Below the pieces are notes generated by a model. That model saw only the letters and a list, made by a program, of their open reading frames with translations. It did no database searches and was not told where the DNA came from. Position numbers and translations under genes: made by a program. Of a DNA stretch of 41,402 nt, positions 22,842 to 31,978 are shown in pieces. This DNA comes from Caldilineaceae bacterium (GTDB taxonomy: Bacteria; Chloroflexota; Anaerolineae; Caldilineales; Caldilineaceae), in NCBI GenBank assembly GCA_020634755.1, contig JACKBC010000056.1, positions 1-41,402 on the forward strand, written 5' to 3'. Positions within the stretch are counted from its first letter, which is position 1, and each line of letters opens with the position of its first letter.

Positions 22842-23894
22842 ATGAATATTGCTCTTGACGCCATGGGCGGCGATCATGCGCCTGGCGAGATTGTGGCCGG
22901 CGCCGTGTTGGCCGCCCGCGAATATGGAATTACGGTATCACTGGTAGGCCAACCCGATGTGCTAAATGCCGAACTGGCCAAACATGCTACAACCGGTCTG
23001 GATCTGCCCATTGTACCCGCCAGCCAGGTCATTGAGATGGATGATAAACCAGCGCAGGCCGTGCGCACCAAGCTGGACAGCACCATGGTGGTGGCCAGCC
23101 GCATGGTTAAATCCGGCGCGGCGCAGGCGTTTGTCACTGCGGGCAACACGGGCGGCGCGTTGGCGGCGGGCATTCTGCACATCGGTCGCATCAAAGGTAT
23201 CTTGCGACCGGCGCTGATTACCCCATTTCCTACATTCAACGGCTTTTGCACCATTTTGGATGTGGGCGCCAATGCCGATGTGCGCCCCGAATATCTGCCG
23301 CAGTTTGCCATTATGGGCAGCATTTATGCCGAACGCGTATTGGGGCGCAAGCAGCCCGTGGTGGGTATTTTGAGCAATGGCGAAGAAGAAGGCAAAGGCA
23401 ACCAGCTTGTGATCTCTGCCACCCAACTGCTGGTGAACACGCCCAACATAAACTTCCGCGGTAATATTGAAAGCAAGGAAGTGATTGAGGGGCTGGCCGA
23501 TGTAATTATCACCGACGGCTTTACCGGCAATATTTTTATCAAGACTGCCGAAGCCACGGCTCGCATGTTGATGCGCGGTCTGCGCGAAGAGCTGTCCGGC
23601 AGCCTGGTCAATAAGCTGGGGGCGCTGCTGGCCCGCTCTGGTTTGCGCCGCGCCCGCGATCGCTTTGACGATAGCCCATACGGAGGTGCTGTCCTCCTGG
23701 GGTTGGCGGGCATTGTGGTGGTGGCGCACGGTCGCAGCAACGCAGACGCTATTCGGCATGGCATCCGCGTGGCCAAACAGGCTGTTGAACAAGATGTGCC
23801 GGGCAAAATTGCGCAGGGCGCCTCTGAACTGACTCAATCTGTTGCCGAATCCACATTATCTAAATCCAACGAACCACTAATCGAGACACCCTGA
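22842..23894 (+). CDS. plsX: phosphate acyltransferase PlsX
   Basis: A 350-residue protein of normal family length. IALDAMGGDHAPGEIVAGA (residues 3-21) is the PlsX opening. Further conserved blocks are ITAGNTGG-like VTAGNTGGALAAG, LDVGANADVRPE, GILSNGEEEGKGN, NIESKEVIEGLADVIITDGF and TGNIFIKTAEA. PlsX makes acyl-phosphate from acyl-ACP for PlsY in phosphatidic acid synthesis, at the inner face of the membrane. A NERD-like membrane protein follows after 6 nt, so the two likely share a transcript. Confidence 0.96.
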   Translation: MNIALDAMGGDHAPGEIVAGAVLAAREYGITVSLVGQPDVLNAELAKHATTGLDLPIVPASQVIEMDDKPAQAVRTKLDSTMVVASRMVKSGAAQAFVTAGNTGGALAAGILHIGRIKGILRPALITPFPTFNGFCTILDVGANADVRPEYLPQFAIMGSIYAERVLGRKQPVVGILSNGEEEGKGNQLVISATQLLVNTPNINFRGNIESKEVIEGLADVIITDGFTGNIFIKTAEATARMLMRGLREELSGSLVNKLGALLARSGLRRARDRFDDSPYGGAVLLGLAGIVVVAHGRSNADAIRHGIRVAKQAVEQDVPGKIAQGASELTQSVAESTLSKSNEPLIETP

Positions 23895-23900
23895 AATCCC

Positions 23901-24704
23901 ATGAAAGTTTATCGCAATCTTCCCGAGATCCAGCGCAAAGAGCGTCTGGGGCGTCGCTTTAGCCTGACCGGCTTGGCAATTCTGTTTCTGGGCATGATGT
24001 CCAGCTTTATCCCCAATTGGTATCCCACGCCGGAATCGGCCACCACCGAACTGGCGCGCACGTTGCAGCTCTATTGGCCCTACTTTAGCTTTTTTGCGCT
24101 GCCGGCTGGCTTTGTCTGCGCCAGCATCGGCAGCTACTATATTAACCGTTTTGCGCGTCGCCGCTGGCCCGGCCGCAAGCTCATCGAGCGGCCCGACGAG
24201 GTCCTAGAGCGTACGCTCAAGGGCTTGGATGATAAATATGCCCTGTTTCTGTGGAGCTTGCCGCAAGCCAGCCAAGTGCTAGTCGGCCCGTGTGGCATAT
24301 TGACTTTCGCCACGCGCTCCGACAAAGGGCGCGTTCAGGCACACGGTGATAAGTGGCGCGAGCCCTTTAGCATTGGCCGCATTTTTACAGTTTTTGCCCG
24401 CGAAGGCGTGGGCAACCCACGCCAGGAAATTGAAGAACAAGCCAATAAATTACGGCAGTTTTTGGGGCAGTATGAAAGCGAAGCTGCACTCACCGACATA
24501 CCCATTGATGGCGCAGTTGTTTTCTTAAACGACGAGGTGGAATTGGATCTACAAAATCCCAGCGCTGCTGCCCTGCGCTCGGACCAGGTAAAAACCTTTG
24601 TGCGTGAAAAGGCCCGCCAGGTCAAGCTCCAAACGAGCATGCTGCGGGCCGTAACGCGATATTTGGAAGAGCACAGCAAGTATACGACGGTGGAAGACGA
24701 ATAA
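23901..24704 (+). CDS. membrane protein with NERD-like segment
   Basis: A 267-residue protein. Two membrane helices (about 21-37 and 57-80) are followed by a basic segment and a soluble domain whose QVLVGPCGILTFATR (residues 125-139) resembles the HVLVGPGGVFVIETK strand pair of nuclease-related (NERD) domains. The catalytic-type lysine region is not clearly conserved, so nuclease activity is doubtful. The C-terminal 100 residues are helical and charged. Its position 6 nt after plsX suggests cotranscription. I recognise the fold only tentatively. Confidence 0.6.
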   Translation: MKVYRNLPEIQRKERLGRRFSLTGLAILFLGMMSSFIPNWYPTPESATTELARTLQLYWPYFSFFALPAGFVCASIGSYYINRFARRRWPGRKLIERPDEVLERTLKGLDDKYALFLWSLPQASQVLVGPCGILTFATRSDKGRVQAHGDKWREPFSIGRIFTVFAREGVGNPRQEIEEQANKLRQFLGQYESEAALTDIPIDGAVVFLNDEVELDLQNPSAAALRSDQVKTFVREKARQVKLQTSMLRAVTRYLEEHSKYTTVEDE

Positions 24705-24781
24705 CACTCCATAAATTCAGATGTGAATCCTATGCTGTCTCAGACAGAACAGTTTGGCGCAGAGAATTTACGGACAGACAC

Positions 24782-26032
24782 TTAGTCAAACAACTTGCCG
24801 ATGGCTGATAATTTGCACTGAGCCGCGCTGGCCTCTTTGAAGCGCGTGCCATACACAAAGATGCTTTCATCTTGCGTATCGGCGCAGCGATAAATCGCGG
24901 ATTGGTTACGCATAACATTGATGAAGCTGGTATATGTGTTGTCAATAAAGTAGATATTGGTGGCCGGCTTTTCAATTCGGGCCTGCACCAGCCCGTTTTG
25001 GCCAATCGTATTGGCATAAAACGCAATATTGTGCGAAGCGCGTTCCGCAATTTCGACCGTGTTGTAGAAAAACATACCCCACCAGCTTGAGCCCGCTATC
25101 CGGTTGTGATGAATCCACATATTGGCCGCATCGGGGAATTTGACGCCGCGCACGTTATCTTGGACCAGATTACCCGCCACTTCGCCGCTGGAAGCATGAA
25201 GGTCTAACCCATAATCACCGTTATCGTGCAGATTGTTTGAGTAGACTGCATAGTTTTCGCTCCACAAAACGCCAGGCTCTGTCTCCCCATTGCGGGCGTT
25301 TTCCAGAAATTCTGCGCTGCATTCCTGGGCGTCGTCTACCGTGCTTTTGTTGGGGAAGCAGTCTTTGGAAGAAATGCCGTGCCACTGTTTGTGGTGATGG
25401 CTTTCACTGTAGCGCACGGTTATGCGTTTGGCATAGCGAAAATGGATGCCGCTGCCGTTCGAGTTGCGCGCTTCAATGTGTTCGATTAGCACGTTGTCTG
25501 CGTACCACGCCGAAACCAGCAGATGGGCACTTTCAGCACCATCCACCGTTAAATCGCGAATGATCACATTGCTGCCATTACGCACCTGCATGACGGTGTC
25601 GTCAAAATCTGCGGCGGCCTGAAAAACGGTTTTGCCAACGCCTGCACCTTGGAAAATTACGTTGCTGGGTAGAAAAATGCGTTGGCTCACGCGTATGGTG
25701 CACGCCGGAATTTGAATAACGCCGCCTGCGGGGCCAACCGCATCGAGCAGGGCCTGTAGATCAGTGATAGTGCATTTGTTCTGCGGCAGAGCAAACTTTT
25801 GGCTGCCCAAGTTTTGCTCAAAAAGCGTTTGGTCAAATCCAAAATTCTGGTCTAGCTGACGACAACTCTTGGCCGTTAGATCCATGAATTGCCCTTCGGG
25901 ACACGGGGAGGGGGTTGCGGCTTGGCTCGTGGCTTCTTGCGAACGCGTCTGTAGCTCTGCCGCAACGCCTTGCTCGACAACGCAAAATCCAAGCCAGATA
26001 GCAGCCAAGCCAACCAACATTGTGCGCATCAT
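24782..26032 (-). CDS. secreted right-handed beta-helix protein (pectate-lyase-like)
   Basis: A 416-residue exported protein. The signal peptide (MMRTMLVGLAAIWLGFCVVE, cut near VAA) precedes a parallel beta-helix rich in N and G turns: PSNVIFQGAGVGKTVFQAA, NVIIRDLTVDGAES, NVLIEHIEARNSNGSGIHF, ITVRYSESHHH, NLHDNGDYGLDLHASSGEVA and MWIHHNRIAGSS. This is the pectate lyase/NosD superfamily layout, with no clear catalytic triad. It is the last gene of the polysaccharide cluster, so it may cleave or epimerise the exported polymer; this is inference. The ATG at 26032 follows AAAAGATC; the longer frame begins with TTG at 26050. Confidence 0.8.
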   Translation of the reverse strand: MMRTMLVGLAAIWLGFCVVEQGVAAELQTRSQEATSQAATPSPCPEGQFMDLTAKSCRQLDQNFGFDQTLFEQNLGSQKFALPQNKCTITDLQALLDAVGPAGGVIQIPACTIRVSQRIFLPSNVIFQGAGVGKTVFQAAADFDDTVMQVRNGSNVIIRDLTVDGAESAHLLVSAWYADNVLIEHIEARNSNGSGIHFRYAKRITVRYSESHHHKQWHGISSKDCFPNKSTVDDAQECSAEFLENARNGETEPGVLWSENYAVYSNNLHDNGDYGLDLHASSGEVAGNLVQDNVRGVKFPDAANMWIHHNRIAGSSWWGMFFYNTVEIAERASHNIAFYANTIGQNGLVQARIEKPATNIYFIDNTYTSFINVMRNQSAIYRCADTQDESIFVYGTRFKEASAAQCKLSAIGKLFD

Positions 26033-26226
26033 GATCTTTTGATAAACCAAAAGTGCCCCCTTGGGCTAATTCAGGAAAATAAATAGCCCAATTTTAACGT
26101 GTTTGTGGAATAGATTGAGGGTCTAACTGTATATTTGAGTTTTTAGAAAGACCTTGCATCGCCCCAGTTTGTAATGCTCAAATCTGTTGTGAACTTAAAC
26201 CCGCGTACTCGCAACTATACCCGGCG

Positions 26227-27348
26227 TTAGCCCAATTTCTCCAGCAAAATCTGCACAATGCGCTCAGCTGCACGCCCATCGCCATATGGACTAATGGCTT
26301 GCGCCATCTGCTCATACGCCGCCGGATCATGTAGCAGGCGTTCCGCTTCGGCTACAATTTTGGCGGCATCTGGCCCCACCAGTTTGGCCGTGCCGGATGC
26401 CACCGCTTCGGGGCGCTCTGTTTCAGTGCGCATGACCAGCACGGGCTTGCCCAAAGTGGGCGCTTCTTCCTGCAATCCACCCGAATCGGTCAGCACCAAG
26501 TGGGCGGCATTCATCAAATGCGCCATTACATCATAGGTTACCGGTTCGGCCAGGACAATGCGTTCCGTATTGCCCAAAATGCGGCGGACCGGCTCTTGCA
26601 CATTGGGGTTTAAGTGGACAGGATAGATAATGGCCACATCGGGATTGCGTTCCACCAGCGTTTTCAAGCCTTGGCAGATGCTTTCTAACGGTGCGCCAAA
26701 GTTTTCGCGGCGATGGGCCGTTACCAGAATTACGCGGTTTCCACTCTCTTTGCCCGCTGCCGTCAAAAGTGCCTGCGCCGCGGCCGGTATCGGTTTGCAG
26801 ACGGTGGCGTGCAGCGCGTCGATAACAGTGTTGCCCGTAACGTAAATCGAGTCATCCGCTGTATTTTCGCGCAGCAATGCCTGACGGCTGGTTTCAGTGG
26901 GGGCAAAGTGGAATTGGGCGATCACCCCAGCCATGCGGCGGTTAATCTCCTCGGGAAATGGCGAATAGATATCGCCACTGCGCAACCCTGCTTCTACATG
27001 ACCCACTGGAATTTTGCGATAGAACGCAGCCAACGAAGCAGCCATGACCGTTGTCGTATCGCCCTGCACCAACACCACATCCGGCGCTTCGTCAGCCAGC
27101 ACCTGATCCATCTGCGTTAAAATGCGCGCCGTCAGCCCAGAGAGCGTCTGGTTGGGCTGCATCAGGTTCAGATCAACGTGGGGCTCAATTTCAAAGAGCG
27201 CCAACACCTGATCCAGCATTTCACGATGCTGCCCCGTTACACAGACGCGCGCGCAGATTTTGTCCGGCTGTTTCTGTAGGGCCAACACCACGGGAGCCAT
27301 TTTGACTGCTTCCGGGCGCGTGCCAAAGACAGATAATACTTTGATCAT
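26227..27348 (-). CDS. wecB: UDP-N-acetylglucosamine 2-epimerase (non-hydrolysing)
   Basis: A 373-residue enzyme of normal length. VFGTRPEAVKMAPVVLALQ (residues 7-25), VTGQHREMLDQ, VQGDTTTVMAASLAAFY, VGHVEAGLRSGD, PEEINRR and VLTDSGGLQEEAPTLGKPVL all match WecB. It interconverts UDP-GlcNAc and UDP-ManNAc in the cytoplasm. Its ATG overlaps the wecC stop (ATGA, 27345-27348), so with wecC it supplies UDP-ManNAcA for the polymer built by this cluster. Confidence 0.96.
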   Translation of the reverse strand: MIKVLSVFGTRPEAVKMAPVVLALQKQPDKICARVCVTGQHREMLDQVLALFEIEPHVDLNLMQPNQTLSGLTARILTQMDQVLADEAPDVVLVQGDTTTVMAASLAAFYRKIPVGHVEAGLRSGDIYSPFPEEINRRMAGVIAQFHFAPTETSRQALLRENTADDSIYVTGNTVIDALHATVCKPIPAAAQALLTAAGKESGNRVILVTAHRRENFGAPLESICQGLKTLVERNPDVAIIYPVHLNPNVQEPVRRILGNTERIVLAEPVTYDVMAHLMNAAHLVLTDSGGLQEEAPTLGKPVLVMRTETERPEAVASGTAKLVGPDAAKIVAEAERLLHDPAAYEQMAQAISPYGDGRAAERIVQILLEKLG

Positions 27349-28700
27349 GCAGGCACTGCCTCAGTTGATTTGTGAAAGCCATTGGTCACCGCTGTGTCTG
27401 ACTGCGGACCAGGTTGAACCCCGCGGCCCAATACTTGAACCGTAAAACCGGCCTCTTCCCACTTGGCGTGCGGCAGGCCATTGCGGGCATCCACCAAGAT
27501 TCGGTGGCGCATCATGTTCCCAACTGCACTGGGATCGAGCTGCTTAAACGGGCTGTGATCGGTCAAGAGGAGCACGCAGTCGGCATCCAGCACCGCTTCA
27601 TCGACTGTGCCCACGGCCACCTTTAGCCCGCCATGATGCGGGTCGGCGGCTACTTCTGGTGAGATCAACGGGTCGTAGGCCAATACCTCGCAGCCGCTGG
27701 CCAGCAGCCAGCGTACCACTGTAACCGCCGGGCTCTCGCGCATATCGTCCACATCACCTTTGTAAGAGAGTCCGAGTACGGCCACTTTATTCCCTTTAAC
27801 TTTGGCCAGCGCCGTGCGCACAATTTCCACCACATGCTCGGGCATGCGGTCGTTCAGTCGGCGCGCCGAGGCGATTAGTTGTGACGGGCCAGGGGCGCAC
27901 TGGACCATAAACCAAGGATCAACGGCAATGCAGTGACCGCCGACACCAGGGCCGGGACGCAGCACGTTAACGCGCGGATGACGATTGGCTGTGGCAATGG
28001 CCTCCCATACGTTGACGCCAATCGATTCGGCAATTAGCGCAAATTCGTTGGCCAGCGCAATATTCACGTCGCGATAGGTGTTTTCCATCAGCTTCACCAT
28101 CTCTGCCGTAGTCGCGTCCGACATGAAAATTTCGCCCTGTACAAAGCTGGCGTAGAGGTCGCGCGCGCTTTGGGCGCCAGCGGGCGTCAGGCCACCGGTC
28201 ACACGGTCGTTGCTGACTAGCTCTTCGAGAATACGCCCTGGTAATACGCGTTCCGGTGAATGGGCCACCTTTAATTCAGTCCATGGGTCCAACCCCGATT
28301 CGGCCAGCAAAGAGGCGAACATGCCGGCGGTGGTGCCAGGAGGAACAGTGGATTCTAAAATGACCGTATTGCCAGCCTGCAAATAGGGCAAGATGGCGCG
28401 CGCGGCCGATTCTACATACCCCAGATCGGCCCGCTTATCCGGCGAAATGGGCGTCGGCACGGCGATAATAAACGCGTCGGCGGCCTCTGGCTGCTCGGCT
28501 ACTTTGAGCTTGCCAGAGTTGAGACCAGCCTGCACCAGCGTGTTAAGCCCCGGCTCCTGAATATGCACTTCACCATTGCGCAAACGCCGAATCAGGGCCT
28601 GATTTACGTCCACCCCCACTACCTGATGACCATGCGTGGCCAAAATGCTGGCCGTAGGCAGACCGATATATCCCAGTCCAAGGACACATATTTTGCTCAT
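27345..28700 (-). CDS. wecC: UDP-N-acetyl-D-mannosamine dehydrogenase
   Basis: A 451-residue UDP-sugar dehydrogenase. VLGLGYIGLPTASILATHGH (residues 6-25) is the NAD loop, and STVPPGTT, NTYRDVNIALANEFALI, PGPGVGGHCIAVDPWF (with the catalytic cysteine) and VLGLSYKGDVDDMRESPA are family blocks. With WecB next door, oxidation of UDP-ManNAc to UDP-ManNAcA is the likely reaction; UDP-GlcNAc or UDP-GalNAc oxidation by a relative is the alternative. AAAGGA precedes the ATG at 28700, which overlaps the stop of the heparinase-family gene (ATGA). Confidence 0.94.
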   Translation of the reverse strand: MSKICVLGLGYIGLPTASILATHGHQVVGVDVNQALIRRLRNGEVHIQEPGLNTLVQAGLNSGKLKVAEQPEAADAFIIAVPTPISPDKRADLGYVESAARAILPYLQAGNTVILESTVPPGTTAGMFASLLAESGLDPWTELKVAHSPERVLPGRILEELVSNDRVTGGLTPAGAQSARDLYASFVQGEIFMSDATTAEMVKLMENTYRDVNIALANEFALIAESIGVNVWEAIATANRHPRVNVLRPGPGVGGHCIAVDPWFMVQCAPGPSQLIASARRLNDRMPEHVVEIVRTALAKVKGNKVAVLGLSYKGDVDDMRESPAVTVVRWLLASGCEVLAYDPLISPEVAADPHHGGLKVAVGTVDEAVLDADCVLLLTDHSPFKQLDPSAVGNMMRHRILVDARNGLPHAKWEEAGFTVQVLGRGVQPGPQSDTAVTNGFHKSTEAVPA

Positions 28701-30385
28701 GTTTTATTCCTTTTAATAACAAGATGTGTAGTGATTTTGGTTGGAAGCTTGACCCGTACTCGATATGCTAGAACCGGTGTCGGCTCCTTTTCATACCAAC
28801 TACGGCTCATCCAACCTTCTTCCGTCAGCAGCGTACCTTTGACCGAACTGCTGACGTTGACATCCAGGCGAACGTCGCCCGGAAAGATTGCCTGTGCACT
28901 GCTAACATCGCGCTGTTCGACGGTGCAAGGCGTCAAGTGGAAGTGCAACACAACATCGTGCTCACCTTCACCGATAAACGAGTCAGTAATCGTAATATAT
29001 TCAGCTCCATGCACGCGCAGTCGGCGCTGATGTACAACCGGATCCGCCAAGCGCATGTATCCATCATGTTCACCGGCCACTTCCAGCGCACCCTCGGCCA
29101 GCGTTGCCGCGGTCAACTGGGCCCGAGCCATATCCGCCACGCGAAACGGCCCGGCAAAGACCGATTGATTCTGCCCGTCAACAGTGGCGGTGCTGTGCGC
29201 TGCCGTACTGCGAAAATAGTCGCGCCATTGGCCGGCTGGGTACTGATAGGTGCCGGGGTCGATGATGAGCGCTTGCTCGCCAGACCAAAGTTCAAAGCTT
29301 AACGCATCGGCATGACCATGCCCCGGACAGTGAAGCGGCCCCAAGCTGCCCGCGTCAAAAAGCAGATAGAGTTGATGCGGCAGAGCGCCCGCTCTTAGAA
29401 TAGCATACCCGGCATCGGGAAATGCGACAGATTGCTGTTGCGGCGCTTTGGCGTCAGGATGCCCCGCCGCCCATGCCAGATCGGAGCGGTCAAATGCATC
29501 CGCCGCCAGCGCAAAGAGCGATTCCGCCGGTACGGGTTCATCCTCAATCGAGTCATTGAGCAGGGGTAAACGACCATCGGGGCGCCGGAGAGCGAGGGCA
29601 AAATCGCCCATTTTTTCCAGCGCTTGCCAGGCCGTTTCCGGCACCCATTCACCACTGGCGCCGGCCAAGAGCGCAGTCTCCAGGCCATCCAGCCAGACGG
29701 CCATGTGATACCCGCTTGAATTTTCAAAGTGGCTGCCGTCATTGCGCACCTGACTTTCCAGCGTTTGCCACAGGCATTCTAAGCCGCGCTGGCGCCATTG
29801 GGTAGCGTTGGGCAAGTGGGGCAGCAACAAGCCCACCCAAGCCAGCGCTTTGGCATTGGCCACCAGATGATTATTGTCCAAATCGCGCTCGAGATGGTCG
29901 GCCAGAAACGCAGCCTGTTGACCAATGGCCGCCGCCAGTTGCGGATCACGCTCTAGAAAATGCCAGGCCGCGCTCCACGCGATTAAGCGTCGCGAAGTTG
30001 GATATGGTTCCCAGGCCACGCCACGCCCCATGGGAACCTGGTGCAGCCAATCTTGCCAGAGCGCCAGAAAACCGTGGCGGCCTTCCTCATCGCACAGGGC
30101 CGGCCACGCCCAGTCCCAGCCATGAAGCTGAAATGCCCAGAGCAGATCGGGCACGGGTCGCGCCTGCCACACAACCGGCGGCTGCAGCGAAAATGGCGCT
30201 TGATTGAGCAATTGCAGCGTATCGTTGACCTGATTCCACTGGGCGCCGAGATGCGATTCTGCTCGCATGACGGCCAATCGCTGCAGCAGTTCGCTCTGGC
30301 TTTCCGTAAGCGTCGCCGGTTTGTCGCCGGTTAGCATGGGCTTGGGATAGAGCCGTTCGCCCCAGTACGGATCGACAATGCGCAA
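28697..30385 (-). CDS. heparinase II/III-family protein, possibly frameshifted at its 5' end
   Basis: A 562-residue protein of the alginate/heparin lyase group found in polysaccharide clusters. The N-terminal (alpha/alpha) toroid has PDLLWAFQLHGWDWAWP and NNHLVANAKALAWVGL. The C-terminal beta-sheet domain has DAGSLGPLHCPGHGHADALS (the H/Y metal-side segment), GEQALIIDPGTYQY and RDYFRSTAAHSTATVDGQNQ. Such enzymes cleave uronic-acid polymers by beta-elimination, which fits the ManNAcA genes it overlaps. No signal peptide is seen. The only start in frame is a TTG at 30385, without a Shine-Dalgarno. A coding-like stretch in the next frame (ATG at 30476) reaches the same point, so a two-base loss in the GCGC run near 30388 may split the true gene. 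Confidence 0.82.
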   Translation of the reverse strand: MRIVDPYWGERLYPKPMLTGDKPATLTESQSELLQRLAVMRAESHLGAQWNQVNDTLQLLNQAPFSLQPPVVWQARPVPDLLWAFQLHGWDWAWPALCDEEGRHGFLALWQDWLHQVPMGRGVAWEPYPTSRRLIAWSAAWHFLERDPQLAAAIGQQAAFLADHLERDLDNNHLVANAKALAWVGLLLPHLPNATQWRQRGLECLWQTLESQVRNDGSHFENSSGYHMAVWLDGLETALLAGASGEWVPETAWQALEKMGDFALALRRPDGRLPLLNDSIEDEPVPAESLFALAADAFDRSDLAWAAGHPDAKAPQQQSVAFPDAGYAILRAGALPHQLYLLFDAGSLGPLHCPGHGHADALSFELWSGEQALIIDPGTYQYPAGQWRDYFRSTAAHSTATVDGQNQSVFAGPFRVADMARAQLTAATLAEGALEVAGEHDGYMRLADPVVHQRRLRVHGAEYITITDSFIGEGEHDVVLHFHLTPCTVEQRDVSSAQAIFPGDVRLDVNVSSSVKGTLLTEEGWMSRSWYEKEPTPVLAYRVRVKLPTKITTHLVIKRNKT

Positions 30386-30490
30386 AGCGCGTCATGCGCT
30401 GGAGCCGTTGCAGCGAACGCTGAAGACCGGCTCGGCGGGCGGTCAACCAGATGGCTCGTACGTTAGCTGGCAGCATGATTTCTATACGAT

Positions 30491-30563
30491 TTACGCAGCC
30501 CCTGTGAAACGCCAGGAATGGACTGGGTTGCATTCGATGTTATTTTGTTCAAGGCTTGCGTAA
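30491..30563. repeat. TTACGC-bounded miniature element, copy 3
   Basis: A 73-bp stretch starting TTACGCAGCCCC and ending GGCTTGCGTAA, with inverted ends. Its right end equals that of 9166-9240. It lies just upstream of the possible early start of the heparinase-family gene. The rest of 30386-30719 has no convincing gene. Confidence 0.6.
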
Positions 30564-30719
30564 GTTCTGTTCTATTGGGTAATGATTGCATGTCGGAACT
30601 CACTCTCAGTTGGCCACAACGGCAAGAGATAGGCTGGCCCCATAACGAGGTCAAGCCCTGTATTGCCAATAGCGTGGCGGAAGTCGTAAATACCTTGCAT
30701 ATTTTATGTCTTGCATATC

Positions 30720-31175
30720 TTATAGGTACCGCCTAAATCGAGCAGCTAGCTTTTGCAAGCGTTTGATGTCTTCGATTCGGCCGCGTGTACCTGCAACCGG
30801 GTCGCGTGAGATGCGCTCCATGGCGAAGCGGCGCCACAGTCGATACAGGAAAAAATAGCCGCCCGGTTTGGTCTGATTTTCTACCTGATCAGCCAGCAGA
30901 TGGCACAAGTAAGAAAGGGTGGTCAGCACCGCCAGCGGCGCGCCCCAGCGTTTATAGCTCCACCAGAACAGGGGAACAGACCACTCATAGCCATGCAGCG
31001 GCAGCAACAAGCGGTGTGTTCCCGTAAGCCCATACCAGGCGTAATCCGCACCATGATCCAGGTCGGGCAGTACGCCGCTGCCAATGGCCAGTGGAATGGC
31101 TTTCTTGTCGCGCGTGGCCACCCATCCGACCATCCCCACGGCAGCTGAGATCAGCAAGTGACGATGTGGCAGCAT
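30720..31175 (-). CDS. YdjM/DUF457-like membrane-bound metal-dependent hydrolase homologue
   Basis: A 151-residue protein. MLPHRHLLISAAVGMVGWVA, SGVLPDLDHGADYAWYG and GTHRLLLPLH carry the conserved H and D residues of the YdjM-like family (H4, D-x-D-H near 40, H near 54). Hydrophobic segments lie at about 8-20, 62-75 and 80-95. The C-terminus is strongly basic. Biochemical activity of the family is poorly known; members often sit in membrane or surface-polymer gene sets. The ATG at 31175 abuts the formyltransferase stop, so it is part of the operon. Confidence 0.65.
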   Translation of the reverse strand: MLPHRHLLISAAVGMVGWVATRDKKAIPLAIGSGVLPDLDHGADYAWYGLTGTHRLLLPLHGYEWSVPLFWWSYKRWGAPLAVLTTLSYLCHLLADQVENQTKPGGYFFLYRLWRRFAMERISRDPVAGTRGRIEDIKRLQKLAARFRRYL

Positions 31176-31955
31176 TTAGATGAGCCGCCGTCCCTGCGCG
31201 CGCAGCTTTTGTGCATCATCCCGGGTGGGAAAGGAAAAATAGGTGGCTTTGCTGGCATCCATCTGCTGTGCCTGCACGGTTCCCGCTTCAATTTGGTCTA
31301 CGGCTTCCAAAATGGCCTGCACGCCATAGGCCTTGGAGCGCACCATGAGATCGTGTAGCGAATCCTGCGGCAGAATGGGCACTGGACGCTGCAAAATAAT
31401 ATCACCAGCGTCAAGTTGCTCCACCATGTAGTGAATCGTCACGGTGGCTTCCGGCTCACCGTGCATCATAGTCCAAAAGTTGGGCATCATGCCCTGATAG
31501 CGCGGCAGCGGCGCAGAGTGCAGATTAATGCAGCCATATGGGGGCGTTTCAAGCACGGCTTTTTTCAGAATTTGGCTGGCGGCAATCGAGATCAATAGGT
31601 CTGGCCGGATCTCGTCGCGCAAGGTCTGGACAAAACTCTTGGCGTTGATCTTGGGCGGCTGATAGACCGGCACTTGATGGCGGCGCGCCACATCCAGCGC
31701 CGAATACGGATGCGTAACGGGCTGGATGCTGTTGACTTTGTTGGCCAATTTGGACCAGCCATAGCGAACGGCTAAATTGGCAAAATCAGTTGGGCCATAA
31801 AAATTATAGAGCCGCCGCGCCGTGTCGGACAGCTTTTCGTTAAAGGAAGGCAAAATGATCAGCCCAACAATTTCATCACGCCGTGCGCTGCAGAGTGCAT
31901 CTAGCGCCGGCGGTAAGTAAAAGGGTTCTTCTTGTGTGACAATTGCAATGCGCAT
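31176..31955 (-). CDS. formyltransferase-fold enzyme (amino-sugar N-formyltransferase candidate)
   Basis: A 259-residue protein with the formyltransferase catalytic set: INLHSAPLPRYQGMMPNFW (N144, H146) and QLDAGDI with D182 at the same 36-residue spacing from the histidine as in Fmt. It lacks the tRNA-binding C-terminal domain of Fmt, and it is not PurN-like in its N-terminus. In surface-polysaccharide clusters such enzymes move a formyl group from N10-formyl-tetrahydrofolate to an amino sugar. The deacetylase gene just upstream could expose the amine. Both are inference from context. GGAGAAG precedes the ATG at 31955; the longer frame begins with GTG at 31970. Confidence 0.82.
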   Translation of the reverse strand: MRIAIVTQEEPFYLPPALDALCSARRDEIVGLIILPSFNEKLSDTARRLYNFYGPTDFANLAVRYGWSKLANKVNSIQPVTHPYSALDVARRHQVPVYQPPKINAKSFVQTLRDEIRPDLLISIAASQILKKAVLETPPYGCINLHSAPLPRYQGMMPNFWTMMHGEPEATVTIHYMVEQLDAGDIILQRPVPILPQDSLHDLMVRSKAYGVQAILEAVDQIEAGTVQAQQMDASKATYFSFPTRDDAQKLRAQGRRLI

Positions 31956-31978
31956 AATTTTCTTCTCCACGTCCGCAA

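Noticed and set aside
22962..23837. Minus-strand open frame of 291 codons opposite plsX
   Set aside because: It is a shadow of a clearly assigned PlsX gene.
30518..30736. 72-codon plus-strand frame in the gap after the YdjM-like gene
   Set aside because: It overlaps the TTACGC element, lacks a ribosome binding site and has no homology that I can see.
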